Origin: Bacillota bacterium
Lineage (GTDB): Bacteria; Bacillota_I; Bacilli_A; Erysipelotrichales; Coprobacillaceae
Length of the DNA stretch: 64,000 nucleotides
Direction: 5' to 3'
Assembly: GCA_030540195.1 (NCBI GenBank)
Contig: JAUNWT010000002.1
Coordinates: 35,064 to 99,063 of the forward strand
Both the position numbers and the translations under genes were made by a program. Numbering within the stretch: the first letter of the stretch is position 1; every line of letters begins with the position of its first letter. The notes below the pieces were generated by a model that was not told where the DNA came from, searched no databases, and worked only from the letters and a program-made list of their open reading frames with translations. Positions 29,931 to 38,990 of this stretch are shown here, piece after piece.

Positions 29931-29989
29931 TATATTGACACTGTGTCATTTTAAGAATATGATTTTTATAGTGACACAATGTCAATATA
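29931..29989 (+). promoter_or_regulatory. Promoter with two TetR-type operators
   Basis: Operator 1 TGACACTGTGTCA (29936-29948) is a perfect palindrome overlapping the -35 TTGACA (29935-29940). Operator 2 TGACACAATGTCA (29972-29984) lies at the expected transcription start. The -10 is TATGAT (29958-29963), with a 17-bp spacer. The two 18-bp blocks including flanks (29931-29948, 29972-29989) are inverted copies of each other at 17 of 18 positions. Confidence 0.8.
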
Positions 29990-30006
29990 GGAAAGAAGGA
30001 ATAATT

Positions 30007-31971
30007 ATGAAAGAATTTAAATATCTTAATTCTCCATTAAAACTAGGAAATCTTGAATTAAGAAATCGTTTTGCTGTTGCACCAATGGGAGTTGGTTTCA
30101 TTTATTCACCAGATGGGCAAATAAATGAAAGAGGATTAGAATACTATGAAAGAAGAGCTAAAGGTGGATTTGGTCTTGTCTTCTCGGGATCATTTAATAG
30201 TGATTTAGATGTCGATGTTGATAATCCTTTAGCTGCAAATCCTCTTAAAAATCCTATGGGATTTATTAAAACATCATTAGAATTAAATCGTAGAATGCAT
30301 ATTTATAATACAAAAACAATTGCTCAAGTAACTATAGGACTTGGTCGAAACTATCCAAATTATCTAGCACCAAGTGCTTTACCAGTTTATGATTATCCAG
30401 AACTTACTTCCCCTGAAATTACAATTGAACAAATTCATCAAAAAGAAAAATATATGATTGAAGTGGCTAAACTTTGTAAACAAGGTGGTTATGATGGATT
30501 TGAAATCCATGCCATGCATTGGGGATATTTATTAGATCAATTTTCTATGAGTATTACCAATCATCGAACAGATGAATATGGTGGAAGTTTAGAAAATAGA
30601 ATTAGAATTGCTAAAGAACTTATTCAAGGTATTAAAGATGCTTGTGGAAATGATTTTATTGTGACTATCCGTCTTGGATTAAAAGCTTTTATGAAAGATT
30701 TTAATAAAGCAAGTTTTGATGGAAAAGAAGAACATGGACGTGATATTGATGAAGCTATTGAAATTGCTAAGATGTTAGAATCTTATGGATTAGATGGTTT
30801 ATCTGTAGATACAGGTGTGTATGATTCATTCTATTATGCTTGTCCACCAATGTATATTCCTGCTGGATTTGCTATTGAACTCGCTGGAAAATTAAAAAAA
30901 GAAGTTTCTATTCCAGTTATGTTAAGTGGACGAATGGTTGATATGCAACAAAATGAAAAAGCAATTGAAGATGGAAAAATTGATGGTGTTGTTTTAGGTA
31001 GGCCATCCCTTGCCGATCCAGACATTCCTAAAAAAATAGAAATGGGAACACCTGAAAAAATTAGACCATGTATCGCATGTAATCAAGGATGTATGTATCG
31101 TTTACTTGAACAAGGGGTTGATTCCTATTGTGCCGTTAACCCAGAATTAGGAAAATCAAATGATTATTTACCTCATCCTACTCTTGAAAAGAAAAATATT
31201 ATGATTGTCGGTGGTGGTGTTGCTGGTATGGAAGCAGCAAGAACATTAACATTAAGAGGTCATAATGTCACTCTTTATGAAAAGAGTAATGTATTAGGTG
31301 GTAATTTAATTCCTGCTGGTATTCATTCTTTTAAAAAAGAAATTCATCAACTTAATGAATGGTATAAAAAAGAACTGGATCGTCTTCACATTAAATATCA
31401 TTTAAATACTGAATTATCTAAGGAAGATATTCTTAATAAAAAACCAGATACTGTTATTCTAGCAACAGGTTCTACACCTATTATGCCTCCAATTCCAGGA
31501 ATCGAAAATGCTGTTAATTGTTTAGATTATTTAAAAAATGAAAATCATTCAGATGATCATACAATTATTGTTGGTGGTGGTTTAGTTGGATGTGAAATTG
31601 CTTATGATTTATTAAAAAACAGTCATAAAGTAACAATTATTGAAGGAAAAGAAAGTATTTTAAATGGTCCAGTTCCAGCAATCAATAAAAAATTCTTATT
31701 AGATGCCTTTGAATATTATCATGGAAATGTCATTACAAACGCCATGGTAACTCAAATAGATAAGAATGGTGTTCACTATAAAAAAGATGAACAAGAACAA
31801 TTTATAGAAGCCAATGCAACAGTTATTTCTGTAGGATTTAAATCATTGCCTTCTATGGCACGAGACCTTTATGGAAAAGGTATTGAAGTTTACGAAATTG
31901 GTGATGGTAAACAAGTTGGAGATATCTATACATCTATTGGTTCTGCCTATGAAATTGCTCGTGAAATATAA
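30007..31971 (+). CDS. NADH:flavin oxidoreductase / 2,4-dienoyl-CoA reductase-type enzyme
   Basis: 654-aa three-part flavoenzyme. The N-terminal Old Yellow Enzyme FMN barrel (about 5-340) carries DGFEIHAMHWGYLLDQF and TDEYGGSLENR. A 4Fe-4S binding motif follows (CIACNQGCMYRLLEQGVDSYC). The C-terminal FAD/NAD(P) module has IMIVGGGVAGMEAARTL and TIIVGGGLVGCEIAYDL. The layout matches 2,4-dienoyl-CoA reductase FadH, BaiCD/BaiH and gut enone reductases, so the substrate is some activated alkene. The start at 30007 has SD AGGAAAGAAGGA after the operator promoter. TetR control is predicted. Confidence 0.92.
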   Translation: MKEFKYLNSPLKLGNLELRNRFAVAPMGVGFIYSPDGQINERGLEYYERRAKGGFGLVFSGSFNSDLDVDVDNPLAANPLKNPMGFIKTSLELNRRMHIYNTKTIAQVTIGLGRNYPNYLAPSALPVYDYPELTSPEITIEQIHQKEKYMIEVAKLCKQGGYDGFEIHAMHWGYLLDQFSMSITNHRTDEYGGSLENRIRIAKELIQGIKDACGNDFIVTIRLGLKAFMKDFNKASFDGKEEHGRDIDEAIEIAKMLESYGLDGLSVDTGVYDSFYYACPPMYIPAGFAIELAGKLKKEVSIPVMLSGRMVDMQQNEKAIEDGKIDGVVLGRPSLADPDIPKKIEMGTPEKIRPCIACNQGCMYRLLEQGVDSYCAVNPELGKSNDYLPHPTLEKKNIMIVGGGVAGMEAARTLTLRGHNVTLYEKSNVLGGNLIPAGIHSFKKEIHQLNEWYKKELDRLHIKYHLNTELSKEDILNKKPDTVILATGSTPIMPPIPGIENAVNCLDYLKNENHSDDHTIIVGGGLVGCEIAYDLLKNSHKVTIIEGKESILNGPVPAINKKFLLDAFEYYHGNVITNAMVTQIDKNGVHYKKDEQEQFIEANATVISVGFKSLPSMARDLYGKGIEVYEIGDGKQVGDIYTSIGSAYEIAREI

Positions 31972-31990
31972 AAAACTTTGATTTTTCAAA

Positions 31991-32021
31991 AATAGACTTT
32001 GTCATTTCGACAAAGTCTATT
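31991..32021. terminator. Bidirectional terminator
   Basis: Perfect 13-bp stem AATAGACTTTGTC / GACAAAGTCTATT with a 5-nt loop between the convergent flavoenzyme and surface-protein genes. T-rich on both sides. Confidence 0.85.
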
Positions 32022-32025
32022 TATT

Positions 32026-34062
32026 TTATTTTCTATTCAATTTTTTTCTTGTTATCGTAACAAACAATCCAACAAAAGATATCATGAGAAGTGCACCATA
32101 TAATACAAAATTAGAAGTATCTCCTGTTTTTGCAACTGTACTATTTTTATTATCTTGTTTTACAGTTGTACTTTCATTCTTATTACCTGTTACTTGTTCT
32201 AGATTACTATCATTAGATGCACCTTTAACAACTGTGAATGTTGTACTTGCCAAACCATCATTCCATACAATTTCAAATGTGTGTTTTCCTGCAGTTAATG
32301 TTTTAAGATAGTCTTCTTTTAAAGTTACAATAGTTGAACCTTCACTAACAGTATAATTCTTTGCATCAACAACAGTACCATCTACTTTTACACATTTGAA
32401 TTTTGAAAACTCACCATTACCTCTAATTACAAGATCTTTATGAGTATCTTGCAACCATGAACTATCAGCTCCATCTAAAATCTTGTAGTTTACTTGTTCT
32501 GAGGATGGTAGAAGTTTAGAAATTTTTTCTGTTTCTTCATACTTACAAACTTCACAAACTCTCTTCTTTTCTCCTTCTTGATTTTCAGTCGCTTCTCGTA
32601 CAATTTGCCAATTACCAAATTTATGTCCTGTAGCTTTAATAACAATAGGTTCACTTATAGAATTTGTCATATTGCTATCTGAATACATTAATCCACAATC
32701 TTCACATTTCCAATATTCTTCAAATCCATCTTCTGTACAAGTGGCCGATTGCCCATTCACTTTAACAGCATGATGTTTACCATCATAATCTTCACATATA
32801 TTAGCCTTCAACTGATTAGTTTCTACTTTGCTAACTCCATCAATATCGCGTGGTTCATCCCCTCCAACAGATTTAAGCTCTGGATTAAGTGTTTTATCAA
32901 AAGAACAATCTTTTAGAATTGTATTTCCCTCGATATATCCTGTATATCCACCTAATTCATATTTTGAAGAAATACCGCTCACTTTACCTGCAGCATGACT
33001 ATTTTCAACATTAGACGATTCTAGTGTTCCCGCAAAAGTTCCTACCTTTGGTTCCCATTCACTTACTGTACTAGTTACATTACCTTTTGCAATGCAATTT
33101 TGAATTGTAGCATTTTGTGCAAATCCAATAAAACCTCCAGCATTCCAATCATTTGCCGTTATTTCTACGTCAGCCAAACAATGTTTGTATGTAGAAAGCA
33201 ATTTTCCATTATCATTATCTAACGCATATCCAACAAAACCACCTAGCGCCCAATTTCCAGTAATTTTTCCTGTAGCAGTACAATTTTCATAAATAGATCC
33301 GCTATCCATTCCAACAAAACCACCACTATTATCTACACCAGAAATTTGAACATTTTCTACCATACAATTCGAAACTTTAATTCTGTTTACATTTCCTAGC
33401 ATTCCACCAGCAATATTACCATAATTAGCAAGTCCATCGATTTGAATTAAACCTCTAGATACAACAATATTATCAAATTTTACAGTACATCCCGAATTAG
33501 TCATCACAAATCCTACAAGAAGTCCATTATTTGTTTCGTTTAGTCCAGTTCCATTATTATAAATAGATCCATTCTTAATCGTCAAATTTACTACTCCACA
33601 ATTTATACTGCTATTTGAACAAAGAATGTTACCAAAAAAACCGCCACAATATTTATCATTTTGTTGATCAACAATCATTCCAGAAACTGTCTTACCATTT
33701 CCATTAAAATATCCACAAAATGGTTTGTTATCTGTCATTCCACTACTATACCATCTATACAATCCAATTGGAACCCAACAATATTTTTGTAAATCTATAT
33801 CATTTTCTAATTTAAAATACTGTCCAGTATATTTTTCTCCTCTTGCTACATCTTTAGATAGTTTAGCTAACTGTTCTGCTGTTTCAATTTACCATGGATC
33901 TTCTGCTGTTCCACTTCCTCCTGCAAAATCAGTCGCTGCATAATCTGTCCAAATACCATTTGGAGCATCTTTCGCAAATACTGGTATTGACATACATGTA
34001 ATACTAAAGAAAATACTTATTATAATTCCTAATATAAAACTTTTATGTTGTCCTTTTCTCAT
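32026..34062 (-). pseudogene. Surface protein with GLUG repeats, interrupted by an in-frame stop
   Basis: Reading from ATG 34062 (preceded by an AGGAGG-like GGAGGG) gives a signal peptide (MRKGQHKSFILGI..., hydrophobic 9-28, AKD cleavage region). After ...GTAEDPW comes TAA (33889-33891), then the same frame continues IETAEQLAKLSKDV for 620 codons. CAA to TAA would explain it. The remainder has GLUG-type beta-repeats (GGFVGMDSGSIYENC, GGFIGFAQNATIQNC), two Cys-pair modules (CEDCGLMY, CEVCKYEE), and a C-terminal sorting signal: TVAKTGD, hydrophobic helix, KKLNRK. A product started at 33762 would lack export. Nonsense pseudogene, or a phase or sequencing variant. Confidence 0.82.
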
Positions 34063-34152
34063 TCTATTTTACCCTCCTTTTTATTATATATTTTATCGAT
34101 ACTCCCTGTATCATTATTTTATATAAGAAATCTAAAAATGTCAATTTATAAA

Positions 34153-34166
34153 CATAAGCGCTTTCA
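34153..34166 (-). promoter_or_regulatory. Possible catabolite-responsive element (cre)
   Basis: TGAAAGCGCTTATG on the minus strand matches 12 of 14 positions of the CcpA consensus TGNAARCGNWWNCA. It lies about 100 bp upstream of the surface-protein gene. Match by eye only. Confidence 0.35.
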
Positions 34167-34176
34167 TTTTTTTATA

Positions 34177-34203
34177 AATAAAACTCAAGGTGTCACCTTG
34201 AGC
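34177..34203 (-). terminator. Terminator of the cysteine-rich protein gene
   Basis: CTCAAGGTG / CACCTTGAG stem (34184-34202) followed by TTTTATTT on the minus strand. Confidence 0.85.
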
Positions 34204-34222
34204 AAAATATTTACCAAATCTA

Positions 34223-34834
34223 TTATAAAATACATCTTTCTTTTTTATTAAATAACAATTCTAATAAATGAACACACTTTCCTTTTCCTAAAAGAATTCC
34301 TTTTAAACATCGATTACATGTACAAATTACTTGTTTATTATGAAATTGTTGAACATATTCTTGCATATATTTTTCTTGTATTTCTTTAGGATAATGTGAT
34401 AGATGTGTGTCATCTAGATCTTTTGTTTCAAAGTGAAGTGTTCCACAAAAAATAGAGTTTTCTTTATTCTTTTCTATTTCAATGACTTCAATATTCATTT
34501 TCTTTAAAAGATTTCTAACTGCTTGATGAACTTCAGGATGATCACAATCTCGATAACAATCTTGAAGATACATTTTTTGACCATGATAATCAGGAAATAT
34601 AAAATCATCTAATTGATCAAAATATTCCCAAACTGACATGGTTTGTTCCTTGTCTTCAATTTGTTTTCGACAAGCTTGACAAACATATAAAGCTACATCT
34701 TCTTTTTCTAATTGTCTTTGATCTATTTTACAACACTTTGCGATTGGCATTTTTTCTTTAAAATATTCATTTACTTCTTTTGCTATTTGAGGATGCATAG
34801 CAGTAAAATTGCAACTTGGATAATAAATATACAT
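34223..34834 (-). CDS. Cysteine-rich (CCG-domain-like) protein
   Basis: 203 aa with many cysteines in patterns that recall the Cys-rich CCG domain of heterodisulfide reductase B and LutA-type proteins: YYPSCNFT, AKCC, CQACRK, LQDCYRDCDHPEVHQAVRNLLKKMNIEVIEI, FCGTLHF (where CCG would be) and ICTCNRC. It may bind an Fe-S cluster or metal. The CCG pair is not conserved, so assignment is tentative. It lies 12 nt after the chromate-transporter pair and is probably in their operon. Confidence 0.6.
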   Translation of the reverse strand: MYIYYPSCNFTAMHPQIAKEVNEYFKEKMPIAKCCKIDQRQLEKEDVALYVCQACRKQIEDKEQTMSVWEYFDQLDDFIFPDYHGQKMYLQDCYRDCDHPEVHQAVRNLLKKMNIEVIEIEKNKENSIFCGTLHFETKDLDDTHLSHYPKEIQEKYMQEYVQQFHNKQVICTCNRCLKGILLGKGKCVHLLELLFNKKERCIL

Positions 34835-34846
34835 ATTCTTTTTCTC

Positions 34847-35401
34847 CTAAATCATTTGAATAACAACTTCACTGATTCCTGCAAGAACCATAACTAAGAT
34901 TGGATTCATTTTATATTTTCTAAGCAATATTAAACAAAGAATAAAAACAACGATTGCATGATATCTTATATAAGAAATACCAATTAACGAATCTTTAAAA
35001 AATGAAGAAATCAAAATACTAATCCCACTAATCGCAATCATCGAAACAACCGCTGGTCTTAAATAAGAAAGAACCGTTTTCATTACTTTCATATCTTTAT
35101 ACTTTACATAAAAGTATGCAAGCAATGATACAAGAATACATGAAGGTAAAATACAACCAAAGGTTGCAATAAGAGCACCAGGTAAATGGGCTACATATTG
35201 CCCGACAAACGTTGATGAATTGACGGCAATAGGTCCCGGTGTCATTTGAGAAATTGTAATAAGATCAGTAAATGTATTTTGACTGATCCAATGATATGTA
35301 GAAATAACCTGTTGACTGATAAGTGGTAAAGCAGCATAACCACCACCAAAGCTAAAGAGTCCTATTTGAAAAAACGCCCAAAAGAGTTGTAAATAAATCA
35401 T
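34847..35401 (-). CDS. Chromate transporter family protein, short subunit 2
   Basis: 184-aa short-chain CHR protein (half of a full ChrA) with about five to six TM helices. The CHR signature is FSFGGGYAALPLISQ...TITISQMTPGPIAVNSSTFVG-like (FGGGYAALPLI and MTPGPIAVN are visible). Short CHR proteins work as pairs; its partner is the overlapping upstream gene (ATGA overlap at 35398-35401). Transported ion in anaerobes is uncertain; chromate or another oxyanion is the family precedent. Confidence 0.88.
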   Translation of the reverse strand: MIYLQLFWAFFQIGLFSFGGGYAALPLISQQVISTYHWISQNTFTDLITISQMTPGPIAVNSSTFVGQYVAHLPGALIATFGCILPSCILVSLLAYFYVKYKDMKVMKTVLSYLRPAVVSMIAISGISILISSFFKDSLIGISYIRYHAIVVFILCLILLRKYKMNPILVMVLAGISEVVIQMI

Positions 35402-35958
35402 GCCTTTTCCCTCCTTATAAATAACTCAACAAGTGCTAGTAAAATACACCCTAAAATAATGTACATAATATTTATATTGAAAAAGCAATTTAAAACAAAT
35501 GCTCCTAACATAATAACAATGTTTCTTTCTTTATGTTCATCCATGACACTTAATGCCATATCATAAACAACACTTACAATGATTGCTCCAATTCCTGCTC
35601 GCATTCCAAGAAGCATCGCACTGATTATTTTATTAGTAATAAAAATCTTATAGAAATAAGCAATCACACTAATTATGATAATCGGTGGAATGATTGTCCC
35701 TATCACACAAACAATAATGCCTAAAATACCTGCCATTTTGTAACCTAAAACGATTGCCCCATTAACAGCAATCGCTCCTGGAGCACTTTGTGCAATCGCT
35801 ACTAAATCCAACATTTCTTTTTCATCAATATAATGAAGTTGATCGACAAATCTTTCCTTTAATAAAGAAACAATCACATAACCTCCGCCAAAAGTAAATG
35901 CGGATAAATAAAGTGTTGATGTAAATAATTCAAGTAATAATCTTCTTTTTTCTTTCAT
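35398..35958 (-). CDS. Chromate transporter family protein, short subunit 1
   Basis: 186-aa short-chain CHR protein with FTFGGGYVIVSLLKERF and IAQSAPGAIAVNGAIVLG, matching the paired half at 34847-35401. About five TM helices. ATG 35958 is preferred to a GTG nine nt upstream because AGGTG is 6 nt before it. It is divergent from a LysR regulator, which is likely to control the pair. Confidence 0.88.
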   Translation of the reverse strand: MKEKRRLLLELFTSTLYLSAFTFGGGYVIVSLLKERFVDQLHYIDEKEMLDLVAIAQSAPGAIAVNGAIVLGYKMAGILGIIVCVIGTIIPPIIIISVIAYFYKIFITNKIISAMLLGMRAGIGAIIVSVVYDMALSVMDEHKERNIVIMLGAFVLNCFFNINIMYIILGCILLALVELFIRREKA

Positions 35959-36025
35959 TTTCTTCACCTACTTCATCATAGTACACATTGATTCATCTGT
36001 AAAATATTATATAATTATAATATAC

Positions 36026-36041
36026 ATAGGTATTTACCTAT
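36026..36041. promoter_or_regulatory. Palindrome in the lysR/chromate-transporter divergent region
   Basis: ATAGGT-ATTT-ACCTAT, just downstream of a TATAAT (36016-36021) and 12 nt before the lysR start. Fits an autoregulatory LysR site or a leader hairpin. Confidence 0.4.
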
Positions 36042-36053
36042 ATAGGAGGATTT

Positions 36054-36911
36054 ATGACACTAAGACATTTAGAAATATTCATGAGCGTTTATCATTATAA
36101 AAGTATTACCAAAGCAGCCAAAGAACTTCATATTAGTCAACCTTCAGTTTCTCTTGCCATTAAAGAACTCGAAGAAAAGTATCAAACGATTCTTTTTGAC
36201 CGAATGAATCGTCAAATTTATCCTACAGAAAAAGCACATCTTTTATATAATCATTCCATGCAAATTCTATCATCTCTAGAAAACATGGAAAATGAAATGT
36301 ATAACGACCAAGTAAAAAGTATTTCTTTTGGTTGTAGTATGACACTTTCTCAAGTGTTTCTACCTCATCTTTTAAAAACACTTAGAGAACAATATCCTAC
36401 TATTGATTTTCATATCAATGTCAACAATCTCAAAGAAATTGAAGAGCAACTTTTAAAAAATGAAATCGATTTTGCCTTAATCGAAACAACACCACTTCAT
36501 CAACTTCATAAAATACCTTTTTATCAAGATGAATTGGTAATCGTTGTAAACAAAAATCATCCTTTGTTAAAAACAAACAATCTTAAAGAACTTGAAAATT
36601 ATGATTATTATTCAAGGGAAAAAGGAAGTTCAATTTATGAACTTGTACAAAGTTATTTTATTTCTCATAAACTTGATATTCATACTTCTATTGAATGCGT
36701 GAATCCTTCTGCTTTAATAGAACTTGTTCACTATAATGATGGTTTTACCATCTTACCAAGTTCTCTTGTTAAAAATGAAAAAGAGATAGCTCTTTTAAAA
36801 AATAAAGATTTTAAAATTCAAAGAACTTATCATATTGTTATGCATAAAGATAAAAAGCTTCCATCTCTTTATCAAGAAATCTTTGAACTAATTCAAAATT
36901 ATCCAAAATAA
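36054..36911 (+). CDS. LysR family transcriptional regulator
   Basis: 285 aa. The N-terminal HTH (FMSVYHYKSITKAAKELHISQPSVSLAIKELEEKY, about 9-43) and the C-terminal effector-binding fold are typical. It is transcribed away from the paired CHR transporter genes across an 86-to-95-bp intergenic region containing an ATAGGT palindrome, so it is their probable regulator. SD TAGGAGGA. Confidence 0.92.
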   Translation: MTLRHLEIFMSVYHYKSITKAAKELHISQPSVSLAIKELEEKYQTILFDRMNRQIYPTEKAHLLYNHSMQILSSLENMENEMYNDQVKSISFGCSMTLSQVFLPHLLKTLREQYPTIDFHINVNNLKEIEEQLLKNEIDFALIETTPLHQLHKIPFYQDELVIVVNKNHPLLKTNNLKELENYDYYSREKGSSIYELVQSYFISHKLDIHTSIECVNPSALIELVHYNDGFTILPSSLVKNEKEIALLKNKDFKIQRTYHIVMHKDKKLPSLYQEIFELIQNYPK

Positions 36912-36938
36912 AAAGACAATGAATTCCATTGCCTTTTT
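36910..36938. terminator. Bidirectional terminator between lysR and rsmH
   Basis: AAAAAGACAATG / CATTGCCTTTTT arms with one mismatch; T-runs at both exits. Confidence 0.8.
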
Positions 36939-37983
36939 ATTTTGCTTTAATAGCCCATCGCATCTTTGTAGATTTCGCTCTAGAATTACGATGACATTCT
37001 TCTTTTGTTGGACGAATGACATTTCGACAAACATCTTCGTAAACTCCACTATTTTTCATTTCTTTAAAAGCTTTTTTAACAATACGATCTTCTCCTGAAT
37101 GGAAAGTTAAGATAGCAACTCTTCCACCTGGTTTTAGGATTTCTGGAAGTTTTTCCATAAATTCATAAAGCACTTCAAATTCTTGATTCACTTCAATTCT
37201 TAAAGCTTGGAAAACTCTTGCTGCTGTTTTATTAACAAGATCTTTTCTATTTTTATCTTCAATAAAGTTTAAAGTTTTATCAATGATTTTATAAAGTTGT
37301 CCTGTCGTTTCAACTTCCATACCTGAACGTATAAATGAATAAATATTTTTAGCAAGAAGGTCAGCATAAGGTTCATCTGAATTTTCTTCTAAAATATTTT
37401 CTAATTCCTCTTTTGAAAGTTCTTTTAAGATTTCAGAAGCCGGTTTTCCCATTTTAGGATTCAATCTTAAATCGAGTGGTCCTTCTTTTTTATAAGAAAA
37501 TCCTCTTTCAGGATTATCAATTTGCATTGAAGAAACACCTAAATCTGCCAAGACAAAATCAAATTTTCCATATTTTTCACTAACTTCATCAATATTTCTA
37601 AAGTTTGTAAGAATTGATGTAAAAATATTTTCATCAAAACCTTTATTCCTTATTCTTTGAGTTGTCTTTTCTATTTCAATAGGATCAATATCCAATCCAT
37701 AAACATGACCTTGACCTTCTAACTTTTCTAACATTTTAGAAGTATGGCCACCATACCCTAAGGTACAATCCAATCCAATTTGTCCAGGCTGAATATCTAA
37801 AAACTCTAATATTTCATCAACCATAATAGAAATATGCATTCCTGCTGGTGTACTCCCTTTAGAAATAACTTTTTCAATCGTTTCTGGATACATTTCTGGA
37901 TTTAATTCTTTATATTTTTCATCAAAGCTTCTAGGATGTGTTCCTTTATATCTTTTTCTTCTTTTATGTATTTGTTCACTCAT
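36937..37983 (-). CDS. rsmH: RsmH-type 16S rRNA (cytosine1402-N4)-methyltransferase
   Basis: 348-aa SAM-dependent methyltransferase. GLDCTLGYGGHTSKMLE is motif I, followed by DFVLADLGVSSMQIDNPERGFSYKKEGPLDLR, RVFQALRIEVNQE and AILTFHSGEDRIVKKAF, all diagnostic of RsmH/MraW. About 45 extra residues precede the usual start (SEQIHKRRKRYKGTHPRSFDEKYKELNPEMYP). The gene is not in a division/cell-wall cluster, unlike canonical mraW. It may be a second paralogue or the only copy. SD ATGAGGA. Confidence 0.9.
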   Translation of the reverse strand: MSEQIHKRRKRYKGTHPRSFDEKYKELNPEMYPETIEKVISKGSTPAGMHISIMVDEILEFLDIQPGQIGLDCTLGYGGHTSKMLEKLEGQGHVYGLDIDPIEIEKTTQRIRNKGFDENIFTSILTNFRNIDEVSEKYGKFDFVLADLGVSSMQIDNPERGFSYKKEGPLDLRLNPKMGKPASEILKELSKEELENILEENSDEPYADLLAKNIYSFIRSGMEVETTGQLYKIIDKTLNFIEDKNRKDLVNKTAARVFQALRIEVNQEFEVLYEFMEKLPEILKPGGRVAILTFHSGEDRIVKKAFKEMKNSGVYEDVCRNVIRPTKEECHRNSRAKSTKMRWAIKAK

Positions 37984-38114
37984 AATTATTCCTCATCTCT
38001 TTACTCTTTATAATATAACGAATAATCTTTTAAGAAACAATAGAAAGATAACAGACTTATTATTAGCAGTAATAAAAAACTTTTTTCTATTTTGAATATA
38101 TAAAAAATAAGTTT

Positions 38115-38990
38115 TTATTCTATTGGTTGTTGATAAAAACCCCCATAAAAATTTTCAGTTTTTATAACATTAACTATCAAATCAGGATCCACATCTTTCA
38201 TTAAGTCTATAATATCTTGGACTTCATAACTTGAAACGACCGTATGTAATAAATTCATTGGCTGTTTTGAATAACCTCCAATAGCCTCAACACAAGAAAT
38301 ACCATGACGATAATATTGGATATAGGCATCCACAATTTCTTTTGCTTTTCTTGTTGTTATTTGTAATGTTACACGTTCATAACGATGATAAAAAGAATCG
38401 ATTGTTTTTGTTGATATAAATTGAAATAAAATAGAATATCCTGCATGGATCCAACCAAACATTGATCCAAATATCATAAGAATTAGAGTATTAAAAACAA
38501 AAACATATTCCCATATAGATTTACCCTTTTTATTAGAAATATAGAGAGCAATAAAATCTGTTCCTCCAGTAGAAGCGTTTCCTCTAAGCACAAGAACTGC
38601 CATTAATCCATAGGAAACACCTCCAAAAGTAATATTTAATAAAATATCATTAAATAAAGGTTGAAATTGACACACTTTTAAAAAGAAACTCGCCAAAAAT
38701 ACTTGTAGTAATGAAAAGAGTGTAAATCTTGGGCTAACATTTTTATAGCACAAAATAGCAACAGGTACATTTAAAACAATCATGCCTAATGATGTTGAAA
38801 ACGAAAAACCAAAATAAGTAGAAGTAATTTTTTCAATAAGAATAGCTACCCCTGTAAATCCACTTGATAATAAATTTGCAGGTTGAATAAAGACTTGAAT
38901 GACATACGCTTGACTTAACGCAGCAACAAAAACACAAAGAAGCGTTACTAATGTTCTTGCTTTTTTATTTTTATTTAGTTTTTTTAGCAT
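38115..38990 (-). CDS. YitT family membrane protein (DUF161/DUF2179)
   Basis: 291 aa. Five to six TM helices occupy about 15-200 (LVTLLCVFVAALSQAYVIQVFIQPANLLSSGFTGVAIL, GNASTGGTDFIALYIS). A cytoplasmic DUF2179 ferredoxin-like domain ends the protein (ITTRKAKEIVDAYIQYYRHGISCVEAIGGYSKQPMNLLHTVVSSYEV). Function is unknown across the family. It overlaps the cutC stop by 7 nt and has no clear SD, so it is translationally coupled and is the last gene of the glycosylasparaginase/PTS set. Confidence 0.9.
   Translation of the reverse strand: MLKKLNKNKKARTLVTLLCVFVAALSQAYVIQVFIQPANLLSSGFTGVAILIEKITSTYFGFSFSTSLGMIVLNVPVAILCYKNVSPRFTLFSLLQVFLASFFLKVCQFQPLFNDILLNITFGGVSYGLMAVLVLRGNASTGGTDFIALYISNKKGKSIWEYVFVFNTLILMIFGSMFGWIHAGYSILFQFISTKTIDSFYHRYERVTLQITTRKAKEIVDAYIQYYRHGISCVEAIGGYSKQPMNLLHTVVSSYEVQDIIDLMKDVDPDLIVNVIKTENFYGGFYQQPIE

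Noticed and set aside
33725..33943. Plus-strand open frame over the interrupted surface-protein gene
   Set aside because: Antisense shadow; the minus strand reads a coherent signal peptide and GLUG protein through this stretch.
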